A stretch of 64,000 nucleotides of DNA, taken from the NCBI RefSeq assembly GCF_900094585.1, contig NZ_FMAG01000001.1, positions 1 to 64,000 of the forward strand, written 5' to 3'. Position numbers and translations under genes: made by a program. Below, in pieces: positions 51,888 through 60,220 of this stretch. Source of the stretch: Martinezella multihospitum. GTDB taxonomy: Bacteria > Pseudomonadota > Alphaproteobacteria > Rhizobiales > Rhizobiaceae. Below the pieces are notes generated by a model. That model did no database searches. It was not told the DNA's origin and worked only from the letters and a program-made list of their open reading frames with translations. How positions within the stretch are numbered: position 1 is the stretch's first letter; each line of letters opens with the position of its first letter.

Positions 51888-51911
51888 CGGCGGCGGAGTG
51901 ATCCGCCGCCG
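51888..51911 (+). terminator. Hairpin between binding-protein and permease genes
   Basis: A perfect 10-bp stem, CGGCGGCGGA with TCCGCCGCCG, around GTGA, followed by GTTTC, begins 11 bp after the binding-protein stop. Probably reduces read-through or protects the binding-protein message. Confidence 0.6.
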
Positions 51912-51967
51912 TTTCTGCCCAATTGAAACAGACGGCGTTCGAACGCCGCGAATGGGAACTCTTGCAG

Positions 51968-52903
51968 ATGACTTCGATCACCGACACGCTCGACAGGCGT
52001 CACGACCGCAGGCCGTGGCTAAAGCGCCTCGCCGACGCCTCGGAGCCCTACCTTTACAGCGCCCCTGCCCTCATCCTCATCATCGCCGTGATGCTGGTGC
52101 CGCTGGCAATCGGCATATCCTACGCCTTCCGCGATATTCAGCTGCTCAATCCGTTTTCCGGCGGCTTCATAGGCCTGGAACATTTCCGCGACCTTGCGAA
52201 GGATAAGGCCTTCTACTGGGCACTGAAGAATACGCTTTGGTGGACGGGCGCCTCCGTGGCGCTGCAGTTCATCTTCGGGCTGATCCTGGCACTTCTGTTG
52301 GACAAACCGTTTTTCGGCAGATCGATCGTGCAGGCTCTGGTATTCCTGCCATGGGCCGTTCCTTCTTTCCTCGCCGGCCTCAACTGGTCGTGGCTCTTCA
52401 ATCCGGTCATCGGCCCGATCCCGCATTGGCTCTATGCCATGGGTCTGATGAGCGAGCCGAACAACATTCTGTCCGATCCGAATTATGCGATGTGGGGACC
52501 TATCGTCGCCAATGTCTGGTGGGGGATTCCGTTCTTCGCAATCACCCTGCTGGCAGCCCTCCAGGCAATTCCGCGCGATCTTTACGAGGCAGCCTCGATC
52601 GATGGCGCCGGCTGGTTCGAGCGCTTCCGCTCGATCACGCTGCCTTTCCTCGCGCCGACCATCGCCATCACCGTGCTGCTGCGCACAGTCTGGGTCTCCA
52701 ATTTCGCCGACCTGATCGTCGTGATGACGGGCGGTGGACCGGCTGACCGAACGCAGATCGTCGCAAGCTACATCTTTACCCAAGCCTTCAAGCGGCTGGA
52801 TTTCGGCTATGCCTCGGCCATCGCGCTCGTGCTTTTGGTGCTGCTGCTTGCCTATTCCATGCTGATCATCCTGCTGCGGCAGACCCTGCTGAACAAGGAT
52901 TGA
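51968..52903 (+). CDS. Sugar-type ABC transporter permease (MalF/UgpA family)
   Basis: A 311-residue inner-membrane permease with about six helices. The coupling loop reads PRDLYEAASIDGAGWFERFRSITLPFLAPT, the EAA motif of the MalF group. ATG 51968 is chosen; an in-frame TTG at 51923 would add 15 residues without a better ribosome site. It is 3 bp from the second permease gene. Confidence 0.94.
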   Translation: MTSITDTLDRRHDRRPWLKRLADASEPYLYSAPALILIIAVMLVPLAIGISYAFRDIQLLNPFSGGFIGLEHFRDLAKDKAFYWALKNTLWWTGASVALQFIFGLILALLLDKPFFGRSIVQALVFLPWAVPSFLAGLNWSWLFNPVIGPIPHWLYAMGLMSEPNNILSDPNYAMWGPIVANVWWGIPFFAITLLAALQAIPRDLYEAASIDGAGWFERFRSITLPFLAPTIAITVLLRTVWVSNFADLIVVMTGGGPADRTQIVASYIFTQAFKRLDFGYASAIALVLLVLLLAYSMLIILLRQTLLNKD

Positions 52904-52906
52904 GCC

Positions 52907-53737
52907 ATGAGACGATCCATCCTTCCCACCATCGCGCATCGACTGGCGATTCTTTGCTATGTCGTCTTCGCGCTTTTCCCGCTGTTCTGGCTGCTCAAGG
53001 TTTCGGTGACACCGAACGATCTGCTCTATACAGAGGGCGTGCGCATGTGGCCGTCGCACACGACCTGGGAACATTATGCCTTCGTGCTGCAGCACAGCGA
53101 TTTCCCGACCTTCTTCAAGAACAGCCTGATCGTCTCCGCTTCGACGGCGATCGCGGTGACCATCTGCGCGTCGCTCTCCGGCTACGCGCTCTCGCGCTTC
53201 ACCTTCCGTGCCAAATATTGGATCGTGGCTTTGATGCTGCTGACCCAGATGTTTCCGCTGGTCATGCTCGTGGCACCGATCTTCAAGATCCTGACGCCGC
53301 TACACCTGACCAACAGCCTGACAGGCCTCGTCATCGTCTATACGGCCTTCAACGTGCCCTTCGCCACCTTCCTGATGCAGTCCTTCTTCGACGGCATTCC
53401 CAAGGATCTGGAGGAAGCGGCCATGATCGATGGCGCAACGCAGTTTACGGCCTTCAGGCAGATCATCCTGCCGCTAACCCTGCCCGGCATTGCCGCAACG
53501 CTCGGCTTCGTCTTCACGGCGGCATGGAGCGAACTTCTCTTTGCGCTGATGCTTATCAACGGCAACCAGGCTGCGACCTTCCCGGTCGGGCTTCTCACCT
53601 TCGTCTCGAAATTCTCCGTGGATTTCGGGCAGATGATGGCGGCGGGAGTTATGGCGCTTATTCCGGCCGCACTCTTCTTCCTGCTCATCCAACGCTATCT
53701 CGTGCAAGGCCTGACGGCCGGCGCGGTCAAGGGTTAG
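52907..53737 (+). CDS. Sugar-type ABC transporter permease (MalG/UgpE family)
   Basis: A 276-residue permease with six helices; the first is LCYVVFALFPLFWLLKVSV. The EAA loop reads PKDLEEAAMIDGATQFTAFRQIILPLTLPG. It lies directly between the first permease and the ATPase (4-bp gap), completing an importer. Confidence 0.95.
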   Translation: MRRSILPTIAHRLAILCYVVFALFPLFWLLKVSVTPNDLLYTEGVRMWPSHTTWEHYAFVLQHSDFPTFFKNSLIVSASTAIAVTICASLSGYALSRFTFRAKYWIVALMLLTQMFPLVMLVAPIFKILTPLHLTNSLTGLVIVYTAFNVPFATFLMQSFFDGIPKDLEEAAMIDGATQFTAFRQIILPLTLPGIAATLGFVFTAAWSELLFALMLINGNQAATFPVGLLTFVSKFSVDFGQMMAAGVMALIPAALFFLLIQRYLVQGLTAGAVKG

Positions 53738-53741
53738 TCAC

Positions 53742-54800
53742 ATGGCATCGATCGATATTCAAAACGTCAAGAAAGCCTATGGCCACGTGCAAGTGCTGCA
53801 CGACATCGATCTCAGGATCAAGGACGGCGAGTTTGTCGTCCTCGTCGGTCCCTCCGGATGTGGCAAATCTACCCTGCTGAGGATGATTGCCGGTCTCGAG
53901 GACATCAGCGGCGGCGAAATCCGCATTGCCGACAATCGTGTCAACGAGCTGCATCCGAAAGACCGCGACATCGCCATGGTCTTCCAGTCCTATGCGCTTT
54001 ATCCGCATATGAATGTCGCCGGCAACATGAGCTACAGCCTGCGGCTGCGGAAGGTGGCCAAAGATGGCATTGCCAAGGCTGTCGCCGGTGCGGCATCTAA
54101 GCTCGGTCTCGATCCGTTGCTCGAACGCCGCCCGAAGGCCCTCTCCGGTGGCCAGCGCCAGCGCGTCGCCATGGGCCGCGCCATCGTGCGGCAGCCGAAA
54201 GCCTTCCTCTTCGATGAACCCCTTTCGAACCTCGATGCGCGTTTGCGCGAGCAGATGCGTGCCGAAATCAAGAAATTGCATGGCGATCTGAAGGCGACCT
54301 CGATCTATGTTACCCACGACCAGATCGAGGCGATGACGCTGGCGGACCGGATCGTCGCCATGCACGGCGGGGTGGTTCAGCAGGTCGGCAGCCCGCTCGA
54401 ACTCTACGACCGCCCCGCCAATCTCTTCGTGGCCGGCTTCATTGGTTCACCCGGCATGAACTTCCTTGATGCGACTTACGAGGGCGATGGCGTCAAGCTC
54501 AAGGACGGCACGCTCGTTTCGCTTCCGGAGCCACTCAAATTGGCACCCACTGCGAAGGTCACGCTCGGCATTCGCCCGGAGCATGTCGTGTTGTCGTCCA
54601 ACCCATCCGACATGGCCGCCAGTGTCGAACTCATCGAACCCACCGGCTTCGGCATCATCCTGCATCTTTCGCTGCACGGCCTGCCGTTCAAGGTGTTCAC
54701 CTTGGATCGCACCGCTCTGAGCGCGGGGACGCAGGTCAACGTCTCCTTCCCGGCGCAGTATCTGCACGTCTTCGATGAAGATGGAAAAAGGGCGGCTTGA
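53742..54800 (+). CDS. ABC transporter ATP-binding protein (UgpC/MsmK family)
   Basis: A 352-residue ATPase: Walker A VGPSGCGKSTLLRM, Q-loop MVFQSYALYPHM, signature ALSGGQRQRVAMGRAI, Walker B LFDEPLSNLDARL and switch VTHDQIEAMTL, followed from about residue 235 by the OB-fold regulatory domain with GIRPEHV. It closes the transporter operon; the stop overlaps a small terminator stem. Confidence 0.96.
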   Translation: MASIDIQNVKKAYGHVQVLHDIDLRIKDGEFVVLVGPSGCGKSTLLRMIAGLEDISGGEIRIADNRVNELHPKDRDIAMVFQSYALYPHMNVAGNMSYSLRLRKVAKDGIAKAVAGAASKLGLDPLLERRPKALSGGQRQRVAMGRAIVRQPKAFLFDEPLSNLDARLREQMRAEIKKLHGDLKATSIYVTHDQIEAMTLADRIVAMHGGVVQQVGSPLELYDRPANLFVAGFIGSPGMNFLDATYEGDGVKLKDGTLVSLPEPLKLAPTAKVTLGIRPEHVVLSSNPSDMAASVELIEPTGFGIILHLSLHGLPFKVFTLDRTALSAGTQVNVSFPAQYLHVFDEDGKRAA

Positions 54801-54810
54801 CGGCCGCCCT
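54789..54810 (+). terminator. Hairpin at the end of the transporter operon
   Basis: AGGGCGGC (54789-54796) pairs with GCCGCCCT (54803-54810) around TTGACG, including the ATPase stop codon in the loop; GTTTAAAAAC follows. It sits between convergent genes and may act in both directions. Confidence 0.6.
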
Positions 54811-54822
54811 GTTTAAAAACTC

Positions 54823-55968
54823 TCAGCTCGCAAACGGCTTCGTCGGCCCGTTGGATGGTTGCGTAAACCAACGCGGGCCGTCCGTCGTCATATAGACGTG
54901 GTCCTCCAGCCGAATGCCGAATTTCTGCGGAAAGACGATCATCGGCTCGTTTGAGAAGCACATACCTGCCTCAAGCACCGTCGCGTTGCCGCGCACGATA
55001 TAGGGTTCTTCGTGAATCTCGAGGCCAAGGCCGTGACCGGCGCGATGCGGCAATCCTGGCAGCTTGTAATCAGGGCCGAGCGAATATTTGGCGAGCACCG
55101 CGCGAGCTGCGTCATCCAGGCCGGAGCAGGGAGTGCCGAGCTTCGCAGCATCGAAAACAGCCTGCTGTGCCTCCCGCTCGATCGCCCAGGCATCCTCGAA
55201 AGCGCTATCGCCACTCTTGAGCTTATATGTGCGGGTCAGATCGGAGTGATAGCCGTCGATGCGGGTGCCTGTATCCACCAGAATGACGTCGTCTTCGCCG
55301 AGCGTCTGGTCGCCATCTGCGCCGTGCGGCAGGGACGTGGCTTCACCGAAGGACACGATGCAGAAGGTCGAGCCGCCATGGACGCCAGCCTCGCGATGGC
55401 GTCGGTCGATGAACTCGACCACTTCCGACGCGCGAATCCCCGGCTTGAGGAGGGCATGGGCCTGCTTGTGCACGTCCAGTGTCAGGTTCATGGCATATTG
55501 AATGAGCGCGATTTCGGCTGGGGACTTGATCCGGCGCAGGCCATTGATGATCGGCCCGCCATTCGCAAGCCTTTCAGCCCCAAGCTCGGCGGCCAGCGCG
55601 TTATAGAAGTAAAGCGGCATGTTGTCGTCGAGCGCCAAAACGCCCTTATCTCCCAGCACGCGGGCGATAAGCGCCGCGCTGCTCTCTTCTTCCTGCCACT
55701 CCAAGATTTCGGCCGGCAGATGCGGCAGGGTTTCGACCCGGCTGCGCTCAAAGCCCGGCACGATGTAATAGAGCTCTGTCGGCGTCACCAGCGCGCCGAG
55801 AAAACGCTCGCTCGCATGCCAGACGAGGCCGGTAAAGTACCGCAGGCTTTCGGTCGGCCCCAGCAACATGCCGGCCAGTTCCCGCGCGTCGAGCAGCTTT
55901 CGAAGCTTCGAAAGGCGCTGCTGCCTCTCCTCCTCCGTGATCCGGGGTACTGGGTGTTGCCACGACAT
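54823..55968 (-). CDS. M24 family metallopeptidase (Xaa-Pro dipeptidase/creatinase-like)
   Basis: A 381-residue pita-bread-fold enzyme. An N-terminal creatinase-type domain (about 1-140) precedes the catalytic domain, where the five metal ligands are visible: DTGTRIDGYHSDLTRTY (two Asp), HRAGHGLGLEIHEEPY (His), CFSNEPMIV (Glu) and IRLEDHVYMT (Glu). It removes residues before proline or hydrolyses related C-N bonds. Convergent with the transporter operon and thus possibly, though not certainly, part of the same catabolic function. Confidence 0.93.
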   Translation of the reverse strand: MSWQHPVPRITEEERQQRLSKLRKLLDARELAGMLLGPTESLRYFTGLVWHASERFLGALVTPTELYYIVPGFERSRVETLPHLPAEILEWQEEESSAALIARVLGDKGVLALDDNMPLYFYNALAAELGAERLANGGPIINGLRRIKSPAEIALIQYAMNLTLDVHKQAHALLKPGIRASEVVEFIDRRHREAGVHGGSTFCIVSFGEATSLPHGADGDQTLGEDDVILVDTGTRIDGYHSDLTRTYKLKSGDSAFEDAWAIEREAQQAVFDAAKLGTPCSGLDDAARAVLAKYSLGPDYKLPGLPHRAGHGLGLEIHEEPYIVRGNATVLEAGMCFSNEPMIVFPQKFGIRLEDHVYMTTDGPRWFTQPSNGPTKPFAS

Positions 55969-56197
55969 TCCTACTCTCCTCGATAATCTTCATCTCACGG
56001 GCGCCCGTCCTCGCACCGGACGGACCAGCGCCGACATTATCGCTCTCGCGGGCAGCATGTCGACAAGGAAAATACAAATGTGCCGCGATCACTTTCCCGA
56101 ATGGTTGCGGTCGCGATCGATCGCTAAATTATCTGACAGCGCGGATACAGCCCCGATGGTTCACTGCCTTCATCGAAACAAACGATGGAGTATCACC

Positions 56198-56425
56198 ATG
56201 CAAGCCGCAAACACCTTGGTATCTTCCCAATGCGTCCGCAGCCGCGACAAGGCCCGGCGCTCGTCTCTTTCGAGGTTGCTGGATCTTGTCCATCTGCTCG
56301 CACGCAAGATGGCCGAACGCAGGAACCGCAACTCTCTTCTGGAACTGTCGGACGATCAATTGAAGGATATCGGCCTCTCCCGCGGCCAGAATGGAAGCGA
56401 TGTTCATGTTTACAGCCGCTACTAA
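56198..56425 (+). CDS. DUF1127 domain small protein
   Basis: A 75-residue basic protein of the DUF1127 (YjiS-like) group, abundant in Rhizobiaceae. The family core is LLELSDDQLKDIGLSRGQ near the C-terminus, after an Arg/Lys-rich helix (LARKMAERRNRNS). ATG 56198 has GGAG eight bases upstream. In rhizobia and Agrobacterium such proteins affect phosphate and carbon responses and RNA turnover; the role of this copy is not known. It stands ahead of an AraC regulator gene. Confidence 0.85.
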   Translation: MQAANTLVSSQCVRSRDKARRSSLSRLLDLVHLLARKMAERRNRNSLLELSDDQLKDIGLSRGQNGSDVHVYSRY

Positions 56426-56494
56426 AAAGATAGCACAGCACGTGGTAAGCTTTGCAAGCGCGGTGCGCATTGGCGCGGGAATGGGGAATTCGGC

Positions 56495-57346
56495 ATGTCA
56501 CAAATTTCGACAGCCTTGCTGCTGAAGACGAAAACCGTCCTCATCCGCGATGTCGTCTGCAATGGCGAATGCCGGCACAAGAGCAGCGAGGAATGCGCCC
56601 ACAAGACAAGCCTCGTCTATCCCTATCGCGGCGTCTTCAAACGACATGTCGGCCAGAGCGATGCTGTTGCAGAAGCAAACCAGGTGCTTTTCTTCAATCA
56701 GGGCCAGGGATACCGAATCAGTCATCCCGTTGACGGCGGCGATTCCTGTCTCGATCTCATGATCGACGAGAGCGTTCTTCGCGAGCTTGCACCGAAGGAA
56801 CAGGTTCAATCCGGGGAAAGCGTCATCTTTCGTCGTCAGCGCCGACGCATCGATCCACGCGCGCAGGCGCTCGTGGCGATGCTTCGTCATGGGCTCAGCC
56901 GCAATATAGCCGAGAGCCTGGAAGGCGAAACGCTGGCGTTGACCCTTGTGCGCCGCTCTCTCGGCGAGCGGACGTCGCATGCGGCCGGAGCAAGTTACGG
57001 CCGACAGAAGCTCGTCGATCGGGCAAAGCTCGTTCTGTCCTCCGATCTGGCAAGGCGCTGGACGCTTGCGGAGATTGCCAAGGACGTCGGCGTCTCGCCC
57101 GTCTACCTGACACAGGTCTTCCAGCAGGTGGAAGCCATCCCTCTTTACCGTTATCAGCTGCGGCTTCGGCTGGCACGCGCGCTCGATCTCCTCGCCTCCT
57201 ATGACGACCTGACCATGCTCGGGCTCGATCTCGGTTTTTCCAGCCATAGCCATTTCAGCGCCGCGTTCAAACAGACCTACGGCCTGACGCCGGCAGAATT
57301 CCAGCGCTCCGCTCAGCTGAAGCCCAAGCGCTACACGGCTCGCTAA
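56495..57346 (+). CDS. AraC family transcriptional regulator
   Basis: A 283-residue regulator. The N-terminal 160 residues form a ligand or oligomerisation domain with a cysteine-rich start (VCNGECRHKSSEECAHKTS), and the C-terminal domain carries the two AraC helix-turn-helices, WTLAEIAKDVGVSPVYLTQVFQQVE and LGLDLGFSSHSHFSAAFKQTYGLTPAEFQ. Four cysteines close together near the N-terminus could bind a metal or sense redox state. It precedes a small Cys-rich protein gene and the efflux operon, so either may be a target. Confidence 0.9.
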   Translation: MSQISTALLLKTKTVLIRDVVCNGECRHKSSEECAHKTSLVYPYRGVFKRHVGQSDAVAEANQVLFFNQGQGYRISHPVDGGDSCLDLMIDESVLRELAPKEQVQSGESVIFRRQRRRIDPRAQALVAMLRHGLSRNIAESLEGETLALTLVRRSLGERTSHAAGASYGRQKLVDRAKLVLSSDLARRWTLAEIAKDVGVSPVYLTQVFQQVEAIPLYRYQLRLRLARALDLLASYDDLTMLGLDLGFSSHSHFSAAFKQTYGLTPAEFQRSAQLKPKRYTAR

Positions 57347-57429
57347 AGATTCCGACAGCGCCGATATGACGATCGGTGCTCTCATGATCCTGCCCCGGCA
57401 AGGGGGATCGATCAGGAAAGGATCATGAG

Positions 57430-57591
57430 ATGAAGAGAACCACATGTGCCGCTTGCGATTGCGAACTCGGTGCCGAGACCATCAAGGTCAATCTCGGCGG
57501 CAGATCGGTGGAAGTCTGCTGCGAGGAATGTGCGGCCGCCTTGAAGGAGGCGGATCAATCGACATCGGCTGCTTCCGGAAGCAAGGAATAG
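57430..57591 (+). CDS. Very small Cys-rich, probably metal-binding protein
   Basis: A 53-residue protein, MKRTTCAACDCELGAETIKV and on to VEVCCEECAAALKEA, followed by a Ser/Ala tail. Six cysteines are arranged CxxCxC and CCxxC, with spacing that resembles TRASH/YHS or metallothionein-type metal sites. ATG 57430 has AGGAAAGGA just upstream. It is too short for routine gene calling. The neighbour is an AraC regulator with clustered cysteines and an efflux operon follows, so a metal or thiol stress role is plausible; unproven. Confidence 0.7.
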   Translation: MKRTTCAACDCELGAETIKVNLGGRSVEVCCEECAAALKEADQSTSAASGSKE

Positions 57592-57856
57592 CGAACACCG
57601 TGGAGAGAGCTGCCGCCAGGCGGCAGCTCTCTCCATCTCGACCCGCAATCGGCGCCACATGCTGCTTGTCCCTACACCGGAGACGAACTTTAAGGCGACA
57701 ATAGAGGAAATTGTAATGAAGCATTGCTGTCAGGCCATCAGCAAACTTCGTTCGCAATATTCCCCTTGCGGGAAAAGTTAGGAAACATATCGACGTATTG
57801 CATTCATAAGGTCCCAATAACTTTTGCTGCAGTTACTCGTAGCGAAGGCATTGATT

Positions 57857-58471
57857 ATGAAGAAACGACTTATCGTCGCGGCTTTATTGGTAACGGCAAT
57901 TGGCGGTGCAACCGCTTCGGCTTATGCAGCCGGTGCCGAAATCGCATCCGACCAGCAAAAGCCTGCAGGCGCCGAGACCGCGCAGCCGGGTCCTGTCGGC
58001 CCACCATCGGACGGCTGGTGTTTCCAGGACCGTCATCCCGAGGGGCCGATGATGGCCTTTGGCGGTGGCATGCCCATGCCCCCGGGACCTCCGCATAGAC
58101 CGAACCCAGCCCTGATGATCGCAGAAAAATTGTCGGCGATCGAGACCTTGATCGGTGTCCGCAGCAACCAGCTCGACGCCTGGCGGGATTATACCAGCGC
58201 TCTGATTGATCTCCTGACCCCTGCGAAGAACGAATTGCCGGAGCCGCCGGCCACCGATGACGCCGCCGCGTCTCAGGCCCCCCATCAGGGCGACGGGCAA
58301 GCTCAGCTTTTCGGAGAGCGCCTGGCCGATCGCGTGCTGGATCGCGCCGCCAAGGCCAAGATTCTCAAGGACAAGGCTGTTGCCCTGCGCAACGTGCTGA
58401 ACGCCGATCAACTCGCCAAACTGGCGGACGCGGAACGGTCGCTCGTCCCCGGCCCGCGTCCGTTCCACTGA
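57857..58471 (+). CDS. Spy/CpxP-like periplasmic protein
   Basis: A 204-residue exported protein with signal peptide ([20 protein letters not shown]). A Pro/Gly/Met-rich segment ([19 protein letters not shown]) is followed by a helical domain ([28 protein letters not shown]) and by an end with [14 protein letters not shown], the arrangement of the Spy/CpxP LTxxQ-type chaperones. ATG 57857 starts the signal peptide. It stands 245 bp ahead of the efflux operon; an envelope-stress link is plausible. The methionines and histidines could bind copper, which is speculation. Confidence 0.8.
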   Translation: MKKRLIVAALLVTAIGGATASAYAAGAEIASDQQKPAGAETAQPGPVGPPSDGWCFQDRHPEGPMMAFGGGMPMPPGPPHRPNPALMIAEKLSAIETLIGVRSNQLDAWRDYTSALIDLLTPAKNELPEPPATDDAAASQAPHQGDGQAQLFGERLADRVLDRAAKAKILKDKAVALRNVLNADQLAKLADAERSLVPGPRPFH

Positions 58472-58567
58472 TCACCACGACAGACCATTTCCTCTCCGCC
58501 TCCAACCAATCGAGATCCCCCCGGACGCCCCTGTTGGTTGGAAGGAGCGGCCCTTCGCCGGGCCGAA

Positions 58568-58603
58568 TGGTCCGGGAACGCCCCGCCCGGCGCTCCCGGA
58601 CCA
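58568..58603 (+). terminator. Hairpin downstream of the Spy-like gene
   Basis: TGGTCCGGGA-A-CGCC pairs with GGCG-C-TCCCGGACCA (one mismatch) around a 6-nt loop, about 100 bp after the Spy-like stop. It likely separates that gene from the efflux operon. No U-run follows. Confidence 0.5.
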
Positions 58604-58716
58604 ATGGCGTGTGAGCACCGCCATCCTTCTTCCCAGAGGAAAAGCGATGGTCCCTCTCATGCTCCACGTCTTCCTGACCTCAATCGAGGCCAGCGCATAG
58701 GATCAACAAGCCAGGG

Positions 58717-60216
58717 ATGGAAATCTTGCCGATATGTTTGCGCTCAAACACGGGACCGACGAATATTGCCATTGCAGCCATATTCGTCGGAACATTAACA
58801 GGCTGCGTCGTGGGACCGGATTATAAGACGCCCGACCTTGCCCTGCCGGCACATTGGGGCAGCAAGACTGCAAACAAGCCCTCGCAAGCCCCGCAATTGT
58901 CGCAATGGTGGAAACAGCTAAAGGACCCAACCCTTGATGCGCTCATCGCAGAGGCGATCGCCAGCAATCTTGATGTTGCGACAGCCAAGGCAAAGATCCG
59001 CGAAGCGCGCGCCACCTATCGGGAGCAGAGGGGCGCATTGCTGCCAACAGCATCGGGAACAGCCTCCGCGGCGCGCACACGCACGTCGGCTGCGGAAGGC
59101 GGCACGACCGATGCGACCTTTTCCACATTGTATGACGGGGGTTTCGACGCCAGCTGGGAGCTCGACCTCTTCGGCGGCAACAAGCGTGCCGCGGAAGCGG
59201 CGAAATACGGCGTCGATGCCGCGGATGAGCAGCTGCGCGATACCATGCTGACCCTGGTCGGCGATGTCGCGTCCTATTATGTCCAGGCGCGGGAATATCA
59301 GGCGCTGCGCGATCTGGCCAAGCGCACCGCCACATCACAGCGCGAAAGTGCGGCTCTTACCCATGAGGAATATCAGGCGGGCAGCGCCACAGGCGTCGAT
59401 ACCGCCAAGGCCGACGCGCTCGCCAATAGCACGGAGGCGGATATCCCGACCTACGAAATCTCCTATTCGGAAGCTGTCCATCGCCTGGGTGTGCTGCTGG
59501 GCAAGCCTCCGGCCACGCTTGAGGACAGGCTCAAGGGCGGCGGTCCGATTCCGAGCCCGAAGATGAATGTCTCCGTCGGTATTCCAGCCAATATCCTGAT
59601 TTCGCGGCCGGATGTTCGTCTGGCAGAACGGCAGCTTGCACAATATACCGCGAAGATCGGTCAGGCCGAAGCCAATCGTTATCCTTCGATCTCCCTGACC
59701 GGCGATATTTCATCGTCGGCAGCCAGCATCGGCGATCTTGCAAAGAAGTCCTCCATCGGATGGACATTCGGCCCGACTCTGACGGTGCCGATCTTCCAGG
59801 GCGGACAGCTCAAGGCCGCGGTGGACGTCGCCAAGGCCGAACGGGATCAGTATTTCATCGCCTACCAATCGGCTGTTCTATCGGCCATGGAGGATGTCGA
59901 GAATGCTATCGTATCGCTGACCCAGGAACGGCTGAAATACGGCAAGCTCGTCTCCTCCAGCAGCTCCTATCGCCGAGCCTCGGACCTCTCGCATACGATG
60001 AACAAGGCCGGCGTTATCGACTTTCTCGACGTGCTGGATGCCGAGCGCTCGCTCTATAGCGCTGAAGAAAACGTGATCCAGAGCAGAGCATCGATCGCTA
60101 CCGACTATATTGCACTCAACAAGGCGCTAGGTGGCGGCTGGGACGGACAGGTCGATGTCGCCACACCGGCCGTCGTTGACGCCGATACCGGTCCACATCT
60201 GGCCAAGGCCAAATAA
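58717..60216 (+). CDS. Efflux outer-membrane lipoprotein (NodT/TolC family)
   Basis: A 499-residue RND-type outer-membrane factor of the NodT group. The signal carries a lipobox LTGC with the lipidated cysteine at residue 30, then the family start VVGPDYKTPDLALP. Two long alpha-helical repeats appear as RAEARATYREQRGALLPT-type and the parallel AERQLAQYTAKIGQAEANRYP stretch. It forms the trimeric exit channel with the MacA/MacB pair encoded next. ATG 58717 is the best start that keeps the lipobox near the N-terminus. Confidence 0.94.
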   Translation: MEILPICLRSNTGPTNIAIAAIFVGTLTGCVVGPDYKTPDLALPAHWGSKTANKPSQAPQLSQWWKQLKDPTLDALIAEAIASNLDVATAKAKIREARATYREQRGALLPTASGTASAARTRTSAAEGGTTDATFSTLYDGGFDASWELDLFGGNKRAAEAAKYGVDAADEQLRDTMLTLVGDVASYYVQAREYQALRDLAKRTATSQRESAALTHEEYQAGSATGVDTAKADALANSTEADIPTYEISYSEAVHRLGVLLGKPPATLEDRLKGGGPIPSPKMNVSVGIPANILISRPDVRLAERQLAQYTAKIGQAEANRYPSISLTGDISSSAASIGDLAKKSSIGWTFGPTLTVPIFQGGQLKAAVDVAKAERDQYFIAYQSAVLSAMEDVENAIVSLTQERLKYGKLVSSSSSYRRASDLSHTMNKAGVIDFLDVLDAERSLYSAEENVIQSRASIATDYIALNKALGGGWDGQVDVATPAVVDADTGPHLAKAK

Positions 60217-60220
60217 TCTC

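Noticed and set aside
50600..52003. Minus-strand open frame of 467 residues
   Set aside because: Antisense of the solute-binding protein gene; typical GC-rich mirror frame with Arg/Gly/Asp bias.
52019..53095. Minus-strand open frame of 358 residues
   Set aside because: Antisense of the permease gene; charged chance sequence, no domain.
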